DNA from: an uncultured Eubacteriales bacterium
GTDB taxonomy: Bacteria; Bacillota; Clostridia; Christensenellales; QALW01
DNA length: 24,054 bases
Direction of reading: 5' to 3'
NCBI GenBank assembly: GCA_900547955.1
Contig: URIR01000029.1
Location: 1 to 24,054 of the forward strand
The stretch's first letter is position 1, and every line of letters starts with the position of its first letter. The position numbers and the translations under genes are program-made. The notes below the pieces were generated by a model. That model searched no databases, had not been told where the DNA came from, and worked only from the letters and a program-made list of their open reading frames with translations. Positions 16,878-24,002 of the stretch are shown here, piece by piece.

Positions 16878-17591
16878 CTACTGATACATATAATCATCTG
16901 TTATATCCTCATGCTTACGCTTGCCTACATTGGCAAAAAACAGGCTCACGGCAAAGGGCGCGACGGCAAAAACCGCGCACATTGTAATCCAACTGGAATA
17001 GAATTTATCCAACACTTGAGCATTCATAAAAATATTCAGCAGGCCGCTCTGCGCTATATCCGGAATAATAGGAGGCAGGATTTTATTTATATATAGGTAA
17101 ACAGCGTATAGCGCCGCCGTAATTAAAGGCACGGCAATCCCGCTTGTACGGCCTATCAGCCTCACCTCAGCTTTGCTCGCGCGCACAAATACTATTATTA
17201 GAATTCCCGCGCAGAGAGCCAGCGCAACCCATTTGGCAACGCTTAAAAATACATATGTTCCGCGGAATGAAGCCAGACTCGCTTTATCCTCCTGAGAAAA
17301 CAGCGGCCGATTATCGCTGATGCCCGCCTCCGTTTCCAGCGCGCTCTTATCCCCTTCCGAAAGATAAGTCATATAACAGTTGTAATAACGAATATAACCG
17401 TCTTTAGTTAAATTCATCTTATCAGACATATTAAAGCTGTCCTCCAGCTTTATATAATAGCTGGGGCTGAATAAAACTGACTCCAGCGCTACGATAGATG
17501 CAAAAAACATAGCCAGCACGGCGAAAAACACGCCCAATAAAATATACAGACCGCTGCCCTTAGACGAAATGTTTTCTTTGCTTTCACTCAT
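16878..17591 (-). CDS. Four-helix integral membrane protein, possibly TIGR01906/DUF1461-like
   Basis: The product has 237 residues with four predicted membrane helices at about residues 15-37, 108-135, 147-168 and 198-222, and a charged C-terminal tail. Between helices 1 and 2 lies an external loop of about 70 residues with YYNCYMTYLS and PLFSQED segments. This layout, with a polar loop containing a PLFS-like motif before helix 2, recalls the TIGR01906 membrane protein family; I am not certain. The start is ATG at 17591 after AAAGGATT. It lies 73 nt upstream of tsaD and 138 nt downstream of prfB, so it may be cotranscribed with tsaD. The function is unknown. Confidence 0.75.
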   Translation of the reverse strand: MSESKENISSKGSGLYILLGVFFAVLAMFFASIVALESVLFSPSYYIKLEDSFNMSDKMNLTKDGYIRYYNCYMTYLSEGDKSALETEAGISDNRPLFSQEDKASLASFRGTYVFLSVAKWVALALCAGILIIVFVRASKAEVRLIGRTSGIAVPLITAALYAVYLYINKILPPIIPDIAQSGLLNIFMNAQVLDKFYSSWITMCAVFAVAPFAVSLFFANVGKRKHEDITDDYMYQ

Positions 17592-17729
17592 GCTTTTAAT
17601 CCTTTCCAGCCTTAAGCTGTTAGCTGGCCGTCAGCGTTTATTAAACCAAAAAGGCTTTGGGCTTAAACGTCCGGCATGCGACCACCTTGAGGCGGCCAGC
17701 TCAAAACGCCGGCACGCACCTTTTTAAAG

Positions 17730-18831
17730 CTATTCCGCTTTACTTAAATAGCTATTTATAAACATATCCAAATCTCCATCCATAACCGCCTGAATATTGG
17801 CCGTCTCAGCGTTAGTACGGTGATCCTTAACCATATTATATGGATGAAATACATAGGAGCGTATTTGACTGCCCCATTCTATTTTCTTTATATCGCCCTT
17901 TAATTCAGCGTCCCGTTCCTCACGCTCACGCTCGCGCAATTCTATCAGCCTGGAACGAAGCATGCTCATAGCGGTTTCCCTGTTCTGAATCTGGCTGCGC
18001 TCACTCTGGCACTGCACTACAATCCCGGTAGGAATATGAATAATCCTTACAGCCGATTCCGTCTTATTTATATGCTGACCGCCCGCGCCGGTGGAACGAT
18101 GAGTTTCCACTCTTATGTCCTCAGCGGGAATTTTAATCTCCTCGTCGTCTATTATTTCAGGCATTACCTCCAGCGCAGCAAAGGAGGTATGCCTTCGGCT
18201 GTTAGCGTCAAAGGGAGAAATGCGCACCAAGCGGTGCACCCCCTTTTCCGCCTTTAGATAGCCATAGGCGTTAAGTCCCTCGACGCGCATGGTTACGCTC
18301 TTAATTCCCGCTTCATCTCCGTCCAGATAATCTAATTCAGTTACGGCATATCCATGCTTCTCACACCAGCGGCGATACATACGGTAAAGCATCTGGGTCC
18401 AATCCTGGGCCTCCGTACCGCCTGCACCGGCATGCAAAGAAAGAATTGCATTATTTTTATCATATTTACCCGTAAGCAGAGTGGCCAAGCGCATCTGCTC
18501 GGCCTTCTGCTCCAGAGCGGAAAGCTCGCGCTCTATCTCCTCACCCGTGCTCTCGTCCTCCAGCTCCAGTCCGAGAGAAATTAAAGCGTCTATATCCTCA
18601 GACGAGGAAAGCATACCTTCATATTCCTTTATGCCGTCCTCAAGCTGCTTTAATTCCTTATTTTTAATTTGAGCCTTATCAGGATTGGACCAGTACTCCG
18701 GGTCGGCCATCTCCTCATTCAGCTCCATGACCCTCTCTTTCATGTGAGCCAGGTCAAAGGGATTCACCTACCTGTCTAATCTTGGTGTTAAGCTGAGCCA
18801 GCCGCTGCTTGAAAATATCAAACTGCACCAT
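17730..18831 (-). CDS. prfB: Peptide chain release factor 2, with programmed +1 frameshift
   Basis: RF2 releases the finished peptide at UGA and UAA codons. The coding sequence begins with ATG at 18831 (GGAG 9 nt upstream) and encodes 25 residues, MVQFDIFKQRLAQLNTKIRQ and VGESL, before an in-frame TGA at 18756-18754. The shift site is CTT-TGA-C; slipping forward by one base continues as DLAHMKERV to the stop at 17730, giving 366 residues. An AGGTGA element 4 nt before CTT can pair with 16S rRNA, as in known prfB shifts. In the joined protein SPF, which reads the stop codon, is at 205-207 and GGQ at 250-252, the same numbers as in E. coli RF2. A call that starts at GTG 18767 misses the N-terminus. 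Low RF2 favours the shift, so the gene controls itself. Confidence 0.97.
18753..18774 (-). promoter_or_regulatory. prfB: prfB +1 programmed frameshift site
   Basis: Reading the minus strand, AGGTGA is followed by ATCC and the slippery CTTTGAC (18759-18753). The TGA is codon 26, which is the position in the E. coli gene. Both the internal ribosome-site-like element and the CTT TGA C heptamer are visible. Confidence 0.95.
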
Positions 18832-18939
18832 TAATATCATCTCCTTAATATAATATCGGCACTATTTTCATTATATAGATATAATGCCGCACAAACGGCA
18901 GTTATATGTCTTTTGACCTAAATAACGCATTTTAAAATT

Positions 18940-18968
18940 ATTATAATGTATAATACGAAAATAAGCAA
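18940..18968 (-). promoter_or_regulatory. Probable prfB promoter
   Basis: On the minus strand TTGCTT (18968-18963) and TATAAT (18945-18940) are spaced by 17 bp. The leader to the ATG at 18831 would be about 100 nt. It contains a short hairpin TGCCG-CACAAA-CGGCA (18885-18900). Confidence 0.7.
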
Positions 18969-19051
18969 GAGCATTATATTGGCGGCAATTCCCCAAAGGC
19001 TTATACTGCGGCTGAACATGAATCGGATTTTTCTTTTCCGTATAAAACCAA

Positions 19052-19189
19052 TTTATCCCCGCGGGAAAAGCAAATAATACGCCGGCCGCTTGGCGGGCCT
19101 GCGGCCCGCCCGGCCCCGGCAAAGCCGGGGCACCCCGCCAGCGGCGGGGAAGCGGCCGGCGTATTATTTGCTTTTCCCGTGGGGATAAA
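19052..19189 (-). repeat. Cloverleaf palindromic element E
   Basis: Arms 19052-19091 and 19150-19189 pair over 40 bp with a single G-T (19061 and 19180). Inside are GGCGGGCC-TGC-GGCCCGCC (19092-19110), GCCCCGGC-AAA-GCCGGGGC (19113-19131) and CCCCGCC-AGC-GGCGGGG (19133-19149). Read on the minus strand the last hairpin before the arm (GGCGGGCC...GGCCCGCC then AAGCGG) corresponds to the GGCAGGC hairpin before CAAG or CAAAC in the other copies. It lies 78 nt after the secA stop codon. Confidence 0.92.
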
Positions 19190-19266
19190 AATTCCGCGCT
19201 TATAATTCACACTCTGATTTTCATCATGCAAAACCGCATATGCTTATCTGCACATATATAAACAGT

Positions 19267-21951
19267 CTACTTTCCGCAGCAATATTTATATTTTTTTCCG
19301 CTGCCGCAGGGACAAGGGTCGTTTCTACCTACCTGCTTTTCCGCTTTAGCAGGCTGTTTTTTCTTAGGCTGCTCGCCGCCCGCCGAAGCAAATACCGGAT
19401 TAGCTACACGAGTACGCTCCAGCTTTTCAGGCTCTTTAGTTATACTGACAAAATTCAACCCGCGCACAGTATCCGACTGTATAAGCCGAACCATCTCGTC
19501 AAACATTTCAAATCCTTCAATCTTATATTCAGCTACCGGGTCGCGCTGACCGAAAGAACGCAGGCTTATACCCTGGCGAAGCTGGTCCATAGCGTCTATA
19601 TGGTCCTTCCAATGGCTGTCTATGCTGCGAAGAAGTATTATGCGCTCCAATTCGCGCATATCCAGGCCCATTCCGCCTATCTCCTCTTCCCTGCGCTCAT
19701 AGCGCGCATTCGCTTTTTCAATCAGAACGCGTTCCATCTCCGCACGGTCCAAATTTTCAATATCGGATAAATCCGCGCAGGAGGAATCCAGGCAAAGAGA
19801 ATATAATGCTTTTATCAGCCCAGCCAAATCCCAATTAGCACGCTCCCCCTGGGTAAAGAATTCAACCTCCCGTTTCACAACGCTTTCTACCATATCCATT
19901 ATATAGCTGCGAAGGTTTTCTCCCTCAAGCACCCGGCGGCGCTGCTCATATATTATCTGCCGCTGCACATTCATAACGTCGTCGTACTGCAAAACATGCT
20001 TTCTTATCTCAAAATTGCGGCCTTCCACCTTTTTCTGAGCCGACTCTATCTGCCTTGAAAGCATACCCGCCTCCATAGCCTGATTTTCCTCCAGCCCAAG
20101 CTTATCCACAATATTCATTATACGGTCGCCGCCGAAAAGACGCATAAGGTCGTCCTCAAGGGAAATAAAGAATCTGCTCTCACCCGGGTCTCCCTGGCGT
20201 CCCGAGCGGCCGCGCAGCTGATTGTCTATGCGTCGGCTTTCATGACGCTCTGTGCCTATGATATATAGGCCGCCCGCCTTCGCCACCTTATCATGCTCCT
20301 CGTCAGTCTCCTTTTTAAACTGGGAATAAAGCTCGTTATACTGCCTGCGGCATTCCAAAGTTTCAGGATCATCCACCTCCTGCTTGCCCGCAGCCAGCTC
20401 TATCATATGCTCCTCAAAGCCCAGCTTGCGCAGCTTTCTCCTCGCCATAAAATCCGCGTTGCCGCCCAGCATTATATCTGTTCCGCGGCCAGCCATATTA
20501 GTGGCTATAGTAACTGCGCCATACCGCCCCGCCTGAGCAACTATCTCCGCTTCCTTGGCATGATTCTTAGCGTTCAAAACCTCATGCTTTATCCCCCGGC
20601 TCTTAAGCAGAGAGCTTATTATTTCGCTTTTTTCCACAGATACCGTACCTACCAGCACCGGCTGCCCTTTAGCGTGTGCGCGCGCAACCTCATCCACAAC
20701 CGCGTTATATTTAGCCTTAACCGTCCTATATATAACATCATTCTGATCCTTGCGAATCATGGGCTTATTAGTGGGAATGCATACGACGTCCAGATTATAT
20801 ATGCCGTTAAATTCCTCTTCTTCAGTTTTAGCCGTACCCGTCATACCCGATAATTTCTTATACATGCGGAAATAGTTCTGATATGTTATGGTAGCCAGAG
20901 TCTTATTCTCCCGTTCTACCTTAACATGCTCCTTGGCCTCTATCGCCTGGTGCAGGCCTTCGCTGTACCGGCGTCCTATGAGTATACGGCCGGTAAACTC
21001 GTCCACTATGAGCACCTGCCCATCCTGTACGACATAATCACGGTCCCGCTTGAATAGGAAATTAGCCTTTAACGCCTGATTTATATGATGATTCAATTCA
21101 ATATTGGCCGGGTCGGCAAGGTTTTCAAGATTAAACGCTTTTTCACATTTGGCGATGCCCTCTTCGGTGAGAGAAACCGTCTTGCTCTTTTCGTCCAGCG
21201 TAAAATCCTCATCCTCCTTAAGCCTGCGCACAAAAGCATCTACTATATTATACATTTCAGTAGATTTTTCACCAGGACCCGAAATGATAAGAGGAGTACG
21301 CGCTTCATCTATGAGGATGCTGTCCACCTCGTCCACAATAGCAAACTGCAATCCGCGCTGGCACCTCTCGTTGTCGTATATAACCATGTTGTCTCTCAAA
21401 TAGTCAAAGCCGAATTCGCTATTGGTGCCGTAGGTAATATCCGCATTATATGCGGCGCGGCGGGCAGCGCTGTCCATCTGGGAAACAATAGTGCCTACGC
21501 TCAGACCAAGAAAATTATATACCTTTCCCATTTCCTCCGCCTGATATGAAGCCAGATATTCGTTTACCGTAACTATATGCACGCCCTTTCCATTAAGAGC
21601 GTTAAGATAAGCAGGAAGAGTCGCCGTAACCGTCTTTCCTTCACCTGTTTTCATCTCTGCCAGCCTGCCCTGATGCAGTACTATACCGCCTATAAGCTGC
21701 ACATGGAACGGCTTGATTCCCAGAACCCGCCACGCCGCCTCACGAGCCACGGCAAAGGCCTCGTATATAAGATCGTCCAAGGTCTCTCCCGCCTCCAGCC
21801 GACGCTTAAACTGGCCCGTTTTTTCCTTAAGCTCGCCGTCGCTTAATGCAGCCATTTCCGGCTCCAGCGCCTCTATTTTCAAGGCCATTTTGTCCAGCTT
21901 ATTAAGCTTTTTTTGATCCATGCTGCCAAATATTGATGAGAAAACGCCCAT
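19267..21951 (-). CDS. secA: Preprotein translocase ATPase
   Basis: SecA drives secretory proteins through SecYEG using ATP. The product has 894 residues. Walker A is at 100-107 (MKTGEGKT), Walker B/DEAD-type in IVDEVDSILIDEA, followed by the preprotein cross-linking region and the second helicase domain (GTERHESRRIDNQLRGRSGRQG). The helical scaffold and wing lie in the last third. The C-terminus ends in a zinc-binding SEC-C motif PCPCGSGKKYKYCC, which interacts with SecB-like partners or ribosomes in other species. The ATG at 21951 has GGAGG 5 nt upstream. It is followed by prfB, the order common in Firmicutes, but with an element and a separate promoter in between. Confidence 0.98.
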   Translation of the reverse strand: MGVFSSIFGSMDQKKLNKLDKMALKIEALEPEMAALSDGELKEKTGQFKRRLEAGETLDDLIYEAFAVAREAAWRVLGIKPFHVQLIGGIVLHQGRLAEMKTGEGKTVTATLPAYLNALNGKGVHIVTVNEYLASYQAEEMGKVYNFLGLSVGTIVSQMDSAARRAAYNADITYGTNSEFGFDYLRDNMVIYDNERCQRGLQFAIVDEVDSILIDEARTPLIISGPGEKSTEMYNIVDAFVRRLKEDEDFTLDEKSKTVSLTEEGIAKCEKAFNLENLADPANIELNHHINQALKANFLFKRDRDYVVQDGQVLIVDEFTGRILIGRRYSEGLHQAIEAKEHVKVERENKTLATITYQNYFRMYKKLSGMTGTAKTEEEEFNGIYNLDVVCIPTNKPMIRKDQNDVIYRTVKAKYNAVVDEVARAHAKGQPVLVGTVSVEKSEIISSLLKSRGIKHEVLNAKNHAKEAEIVAQAGRYGAVTIATNMAGRGTDIMLGGNADFMARRKLRKLGFEEHMIELAAGKQEVDDPETLECRRQYNELYSQFKKETDEEHDKVAKAGGLYIIGTERHESRRIDNQLRGRSGRQGDPGESRFFISLEDDLMRLFGGDRIMNIVDKLGLEENQAMEAGMLSRQIESAQKKVEGRNFEIRKHVLQYDDVMNVQRQIIYEQRRRVLEGENLRSYIMDMVESVVKREVEFFTQGERANWDLAGLIKALYSLCLDSSCADLSDIENLDRAEMERVLIEKANARYERREEEIGGMGLDMRELERIILLRSIDSHWKDHIDAMDQLRQGISLRSFGQRDPVAEYKIEGFEMFDEMVRLIQSDTVRGLNFVSITKEPEKLERTRVANPVFASAGGEQPKKKQPAKAEKQVGRNDPCPCGSGKKYKYCCGK

Positions 21952-21992
21952 GCTTACCTCCGATTAAGTATTTGCCGTTGAATATTAATTTT

Positions 21993-22021
21993 ATTATATC
22001 ACTTATTCCAGCTTATAACAA
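21993..22021 (-). promoter_or_regulatory. Sigma-A-type promoter of secA
   Basis: TTGTTA (22021-22016) and TATAAT (21998-21993) on the minus strand are separated by 17 bp. The leader to the ATG at 21951 is about 35 nt. Confidence 0.8.
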
Positions 22022-22120
22022 GCGTCTTTTACCGCGCGTCCCTGAATCGGGCCATTCTTGCGCCGTTAACCAGCAATCTCCCAATGCTCCAGTTGAGCAT
22101 TAGTGTATATTTGATATTAC

Positions 22121-22284
22121 TACCCTAAATTGACAAGGGGATACACGCCTCCAGCGGTCTGATTTCGGCATTTTCCGCGTTATCGTTAATGGGTGTACGT
22201 TCAAGTACACGGAGCGAAAAGCAACACAGCAGGACACTCAAACAGCCCTGTCCTGACCGTATATGCCCTTGTCAATTCAGGGTA
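22121..22284. repeat. Inverted repeat with internal hairpins, possibly a decayed cloverleaf element or a small RNA
   Basis: Arms 22121-22139 and 22266-22284 are complementary over 19 nt with one A-C mismatch, which is a G-U pair on the minus strand. The enclosed 126 nt contain GTGTAC-GTTCAA-GTACAC (22193-22210), CAGGAC/GTCCTG with a 14-nt loop (22230-22255) and a weak GCGG/CCGC pair (22154-22157 with 22175-22178). A hairpin AATGCTC-CAGTT-GAGCATT (22083-22101) lies outside on the left and the terminator hairpin on the right. The layout resembles the copy at 1431-1610, but sequences differ and the inner stems are weaker. Confidence 0.45.
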
Positions 22285-22298
22285 CGCTTATACAATAC

Positions 22299-22321
22299 AA
22301 AAGGCCGGAAGAACCCGGCCT
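22299..22321 (-). terminator. Probable terminator of the small zinc-ribbon gene
   Basis: On the minus strand AGGCCGG (22321-22315), a 6-nt loop and CCGGCCT (22308-22302) are followed by TTTTG. It starts 20 nt after the stop codon at 22342. The T tract is short. Confidence 0.65.
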
Positions 22322-22341
22322 CTCAAAATCAAATCTAAAAT

Positions 22342-22716
22342 TTATTCTTCTTCCTCTTCGCCGTCCGCTTCATCATCATCCATCATTTCAAGAGAATCCA
22401 TAAGCACTTCCTCAGGCTCATCTTTAACTGCCGGTACAAATTCCTCTTCAAATTCAATGCCGTCGTCCAGGTTCATCGCGTCCTTGGAGGAAAGCTGCTT
22501 CATCTGCTCTATACGGCAGGCATAACAAACCTCTTCCCCTTCTTCAAGGTAATTTTCTCCGCATTCAGGACACAGCCGCAAATCCTCATCCAGTATATCG
22601 TCGTCCAAAATATGGTCGCCCGCTAATTTCCCCATATCCACAAGGCAGACCTTGCAATACTGCTCTGTATCTTTAATATAATTAAGCTCGCATCTCGGGC
22701 ATTTTTTATAAGCCAT
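22342..22716 (-). CDS. Small acidic protein with two zinc-ribbon-like motifs
   Basis: The product has 124 residues. Two four-Cys clusters are visible: Cys6/Cys9/Cys21/Cys24 (CPRC, CKVC) and Cys49/Cys52/Cys64/Cys67 (CPECG, CYAC). The rest, from about residue 75, is very acidic and ends in DEADGEEEEE. There is no signal peptide or membrane helix, so it should be cytoplasmic. The start is the ATG at 22716, 7 nt after GGAGG; a longer frame from 22758 would run through the -10 promoter element and lacks a ribosome site. I do not recognise a named family. Paired short zinc ribbons plus an acidic tail suggest a nucleic-acid or protein-binding adaptor, but this is a guess. Confidence 0.85.
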   Translation of the reverse strand: MAYKKCPRCELNYIKDTEQYCKVCLVDMGKLAGDHILDDDILDEDLRLCPECGENYLEEGEEVCYACRIEQMKQLSSKDAMNLDDGIEFEEEFVPAVKDEPEEVLMDSLEMMDDDEADGEEEEE

Positions 22717-22757
22717 GCTTATACCTCCAAAACAAGTACTAATATAATAATACAGCA

Positions 22758-22786
22758 ATTATATAGATAGTGCTATAAAATTGCAA
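22758..22786 (-). promoter_or_regulatory. Sigma-A-type promoter of the small zinc-ribbon gene
   Basis: TTGCAA (22786-22781) and TATAAT (22763-22758) on the minus strand are separated by 17 bp, about 40 nt upstream of the ATG at 22716. Confidence 0.82.
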
Positions 22787-22890
22787 GCATATTTTTTTAT
22801 TGTTTATTATTTGTTTTAAATTATACCGTAAATTATCCTTAAAAAACCAGGATTTTATATTAAAAACAGCTTTTACCCTGCCTTAAACGC

Positions 22891-22921
22891 AAAAAGGGAG
22901 AGGCCTCCGCCTCTCCCTTTT
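22891..22921 (-). terminator. Terminator of the secreted-protein gene
   Basis: AAAAGGGAGAGG (22892-22903) pairs over 12 bp with 22910-22921 around a 6-nt loop. On the minus strand the stem ends in TTTTT followed by GCG. The same hairpin with one substitution is found at 23948-23977. Confidence 0.85.
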
Positions 22922-22946
22922 CAGAACCCTATTCGACTTAAGCCCT

Positions 22947-23774
22947 TCAACCCAATATGGACTCTATGCTCTCACCAGACTGATACCGCTGAGCGAAATC
23001 TTCAAACATCTCTTCGGAAAGAACATTGGACAAAATATAAGTATCATTTTTAAGATTGAAGTAATTTTCAACGCACTCCAGCTTATTTAATGTAGTCTGA
23101 TAGTCATATTCTCCATTTTGAGCCTTAGTCTTGAGGTCATAAAGTACATCGACAAGAAATTCCAGCATAGCTCTTTTATTCCTCAGGTTCTGATAATCAG
23201 GATTATCAGCTATGCGATAACTTAATTCCACGATACAACCTTCGTATAATACAAGCGTAGAATCAATCCGGCCTATAGCATGCTCAGAGCCTGTAGCCAG
23301 GCAGTCAATATACAGTTTGCATAAAAGCTGCTCGGTACTAACCGACTGTCTCTGCTCCAGCTCCTCGTCGGTATACTCGGATATCTCCTTCTCATTCTCC
23401 TCCAGCCATTGAGTCAGCTCCTCCAGCCTCTCAACTGCCTCGGCGCGGGTCAGCATTTTTATTTCGGAAGGCAAAGCGTTATAATAATCTATTTCCTGCT
23501 CGGTCATCTGCTTCTTGGTAAGGGTATCCCTCAATATCTGCTCGGCCTTTGTCCCTAAGGGTACAGAATATGCAGAAATATCCACCTGCTCGGCGGTAAG
23601 GGGCGCCTGTGCTTTCTCCGCTTTGGCTGCGTCTGTGGAGAGAGGAAGCTGTTCAACCGGCTTATTAGCCTGATTATCCTCAGGGCTTAAGCTGCCTATG
23701 GCGTATACTGCGGTGCTGGTAAGCAGTACAACTGCAAGAGCAGCGGCTATAATTATTACCTGCTTCTTCTTCAT
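22947..23774 (-). CDS. Secreted or membrane-tethered helical protein of unknown function
   Basis: The product has 275 residues. It starts with MKKKQ and a hydrophobic segment up to about residue 28 (signal peptide or anchor), then a Gln/Pro/Lys-rich linker. The rest is predicted mainly helical and rich in Glu, Leu and Tyr, for example the segments ERLEELTQWLEENEKEI and EDFAQRYQSGESIESILG at the C-terminus. No Cys cluster or catalytic motif is visible. The ATG at 23774 follows GGAG. The last residues, RYQSGESIESILG, closely match the end of the next gene at the window edge, so this is one of at least two tandem paralogues. I do not recognise the family. Confidence 0.8.
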   Translation of the reverse strand: MKKKQVIIIAAALAVVLLTSTAVYAIGSLSPEDNQANKPVEQLPLSTDAAKAEKAQAPLTAEQVDISAYSVPLGTKAEQILRDTLTKKQMTEQEIDYYNALPSEIKMLTRAEAVERLEELTQWLEENEKEISEYTDEELEQRQSVSTEQLLCKLYIDCLATGSEHAIGRIDSTLVLYEGCIVELSYRIADNPDYQNLRNKRAMLEFLVDVLYDLKTKAQNGEYDYQTTLNKLECVENYFNLKNDTYILSNVLSEEMFEDFAQRYQSGESIESILG

Positions 23775-23836
23775 TATCCTTTTCTCCTTTCAATTTAAAT
23801 TTTACCGCCGCAATCTAAATGCTCTATTATATTTTC

Positions 23837-23865
23837 ATTATTGCATAGGAATATTTCAAAGTCAA
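23837..23865 (-). promoter_or_regulatory. Extended -10 promoter of the secreted-protein gene
   Basis: TTGACT (23865-23860) and AATAAT (23842-23837) on the minus strand are 17 bp apart. The bases TGC directly before the -10 hexamer give an extended -10 motif. Confidence 0.75.
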
Positions 23866-23947
23866 TACCCGATTGACAATTTTCTCTTAAAAACCTATCT
23901 TCTTCGGCAATATTAAGCAAACACGCCTTAAAATTATCTTAAACGCA

Positions 23948-23977
23948 AAAAGGGAGAGGCCTCCGCCCCTCCCTTTT
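23948..23977 (-). terminator. Terminator of the second paralogue
   Basis: The 12-bp stem 23948-23959 with 23966-23977 and the CCTCCG loop are the same as at 22892-22921, except for one base that gives a G-U pair on the minus strand. T residues follow on the minus strand. It lies 25 nt after the stop codon at 24003. Confidence 0.85.
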
Positions 23978-24002
23978 CAGAACCCTATTCAGCTTAAGCC
24001 CT

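Larger units (their letters stand above)
18832..19266. other. secA-prfB spacer
   Basis: It contains the prfB leader and promoter on the right-to-left strand, and the cloverleaf element at 19052-19189. The stretch 19190-19266, directly after the secA stop, has no classical T-tailed terminator. No gene is evident; short ORFs across the element only arise from its GC-rich arms. Confidence 0.6.
21952..22341. other. Spacer upstream of secA
   Basis: It holds the secA promoter, then a non-coding stretch with nested inverted repeats (22083-22284) and the terminator of the next gene. I see no ORF with a ribosome site. Confidence 0.6.

Noticed and set aside
17622..17701. Inverted repeat AGCTGGCCG/CGGCCAGCT downstream of prfB, possibly another cloverleaf copy
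   Set aside because: The arms are only 9 bp and the enclosed 62 nt do not form three hairpins; alternative short pairings (CCGGC/GCCGG, TTGAG/CTCAA) compete. It may be a decayed copy or chance.
18870..18875. Second TATAAT close to prfB as its promoter
   Set aside because: No acceptable -35 hexamer lies 16-18 bp upstream; the pair at 18940-18968 is much better.
1..19189. CRISPR array or integron attC sites as explanation for the repeated palindromes
   Set aside because: Copies are kilobases apart with no spacers or regular period, no cas or integrase gene is visible, and the three-hairpin cloverleaf does not match attC box order.
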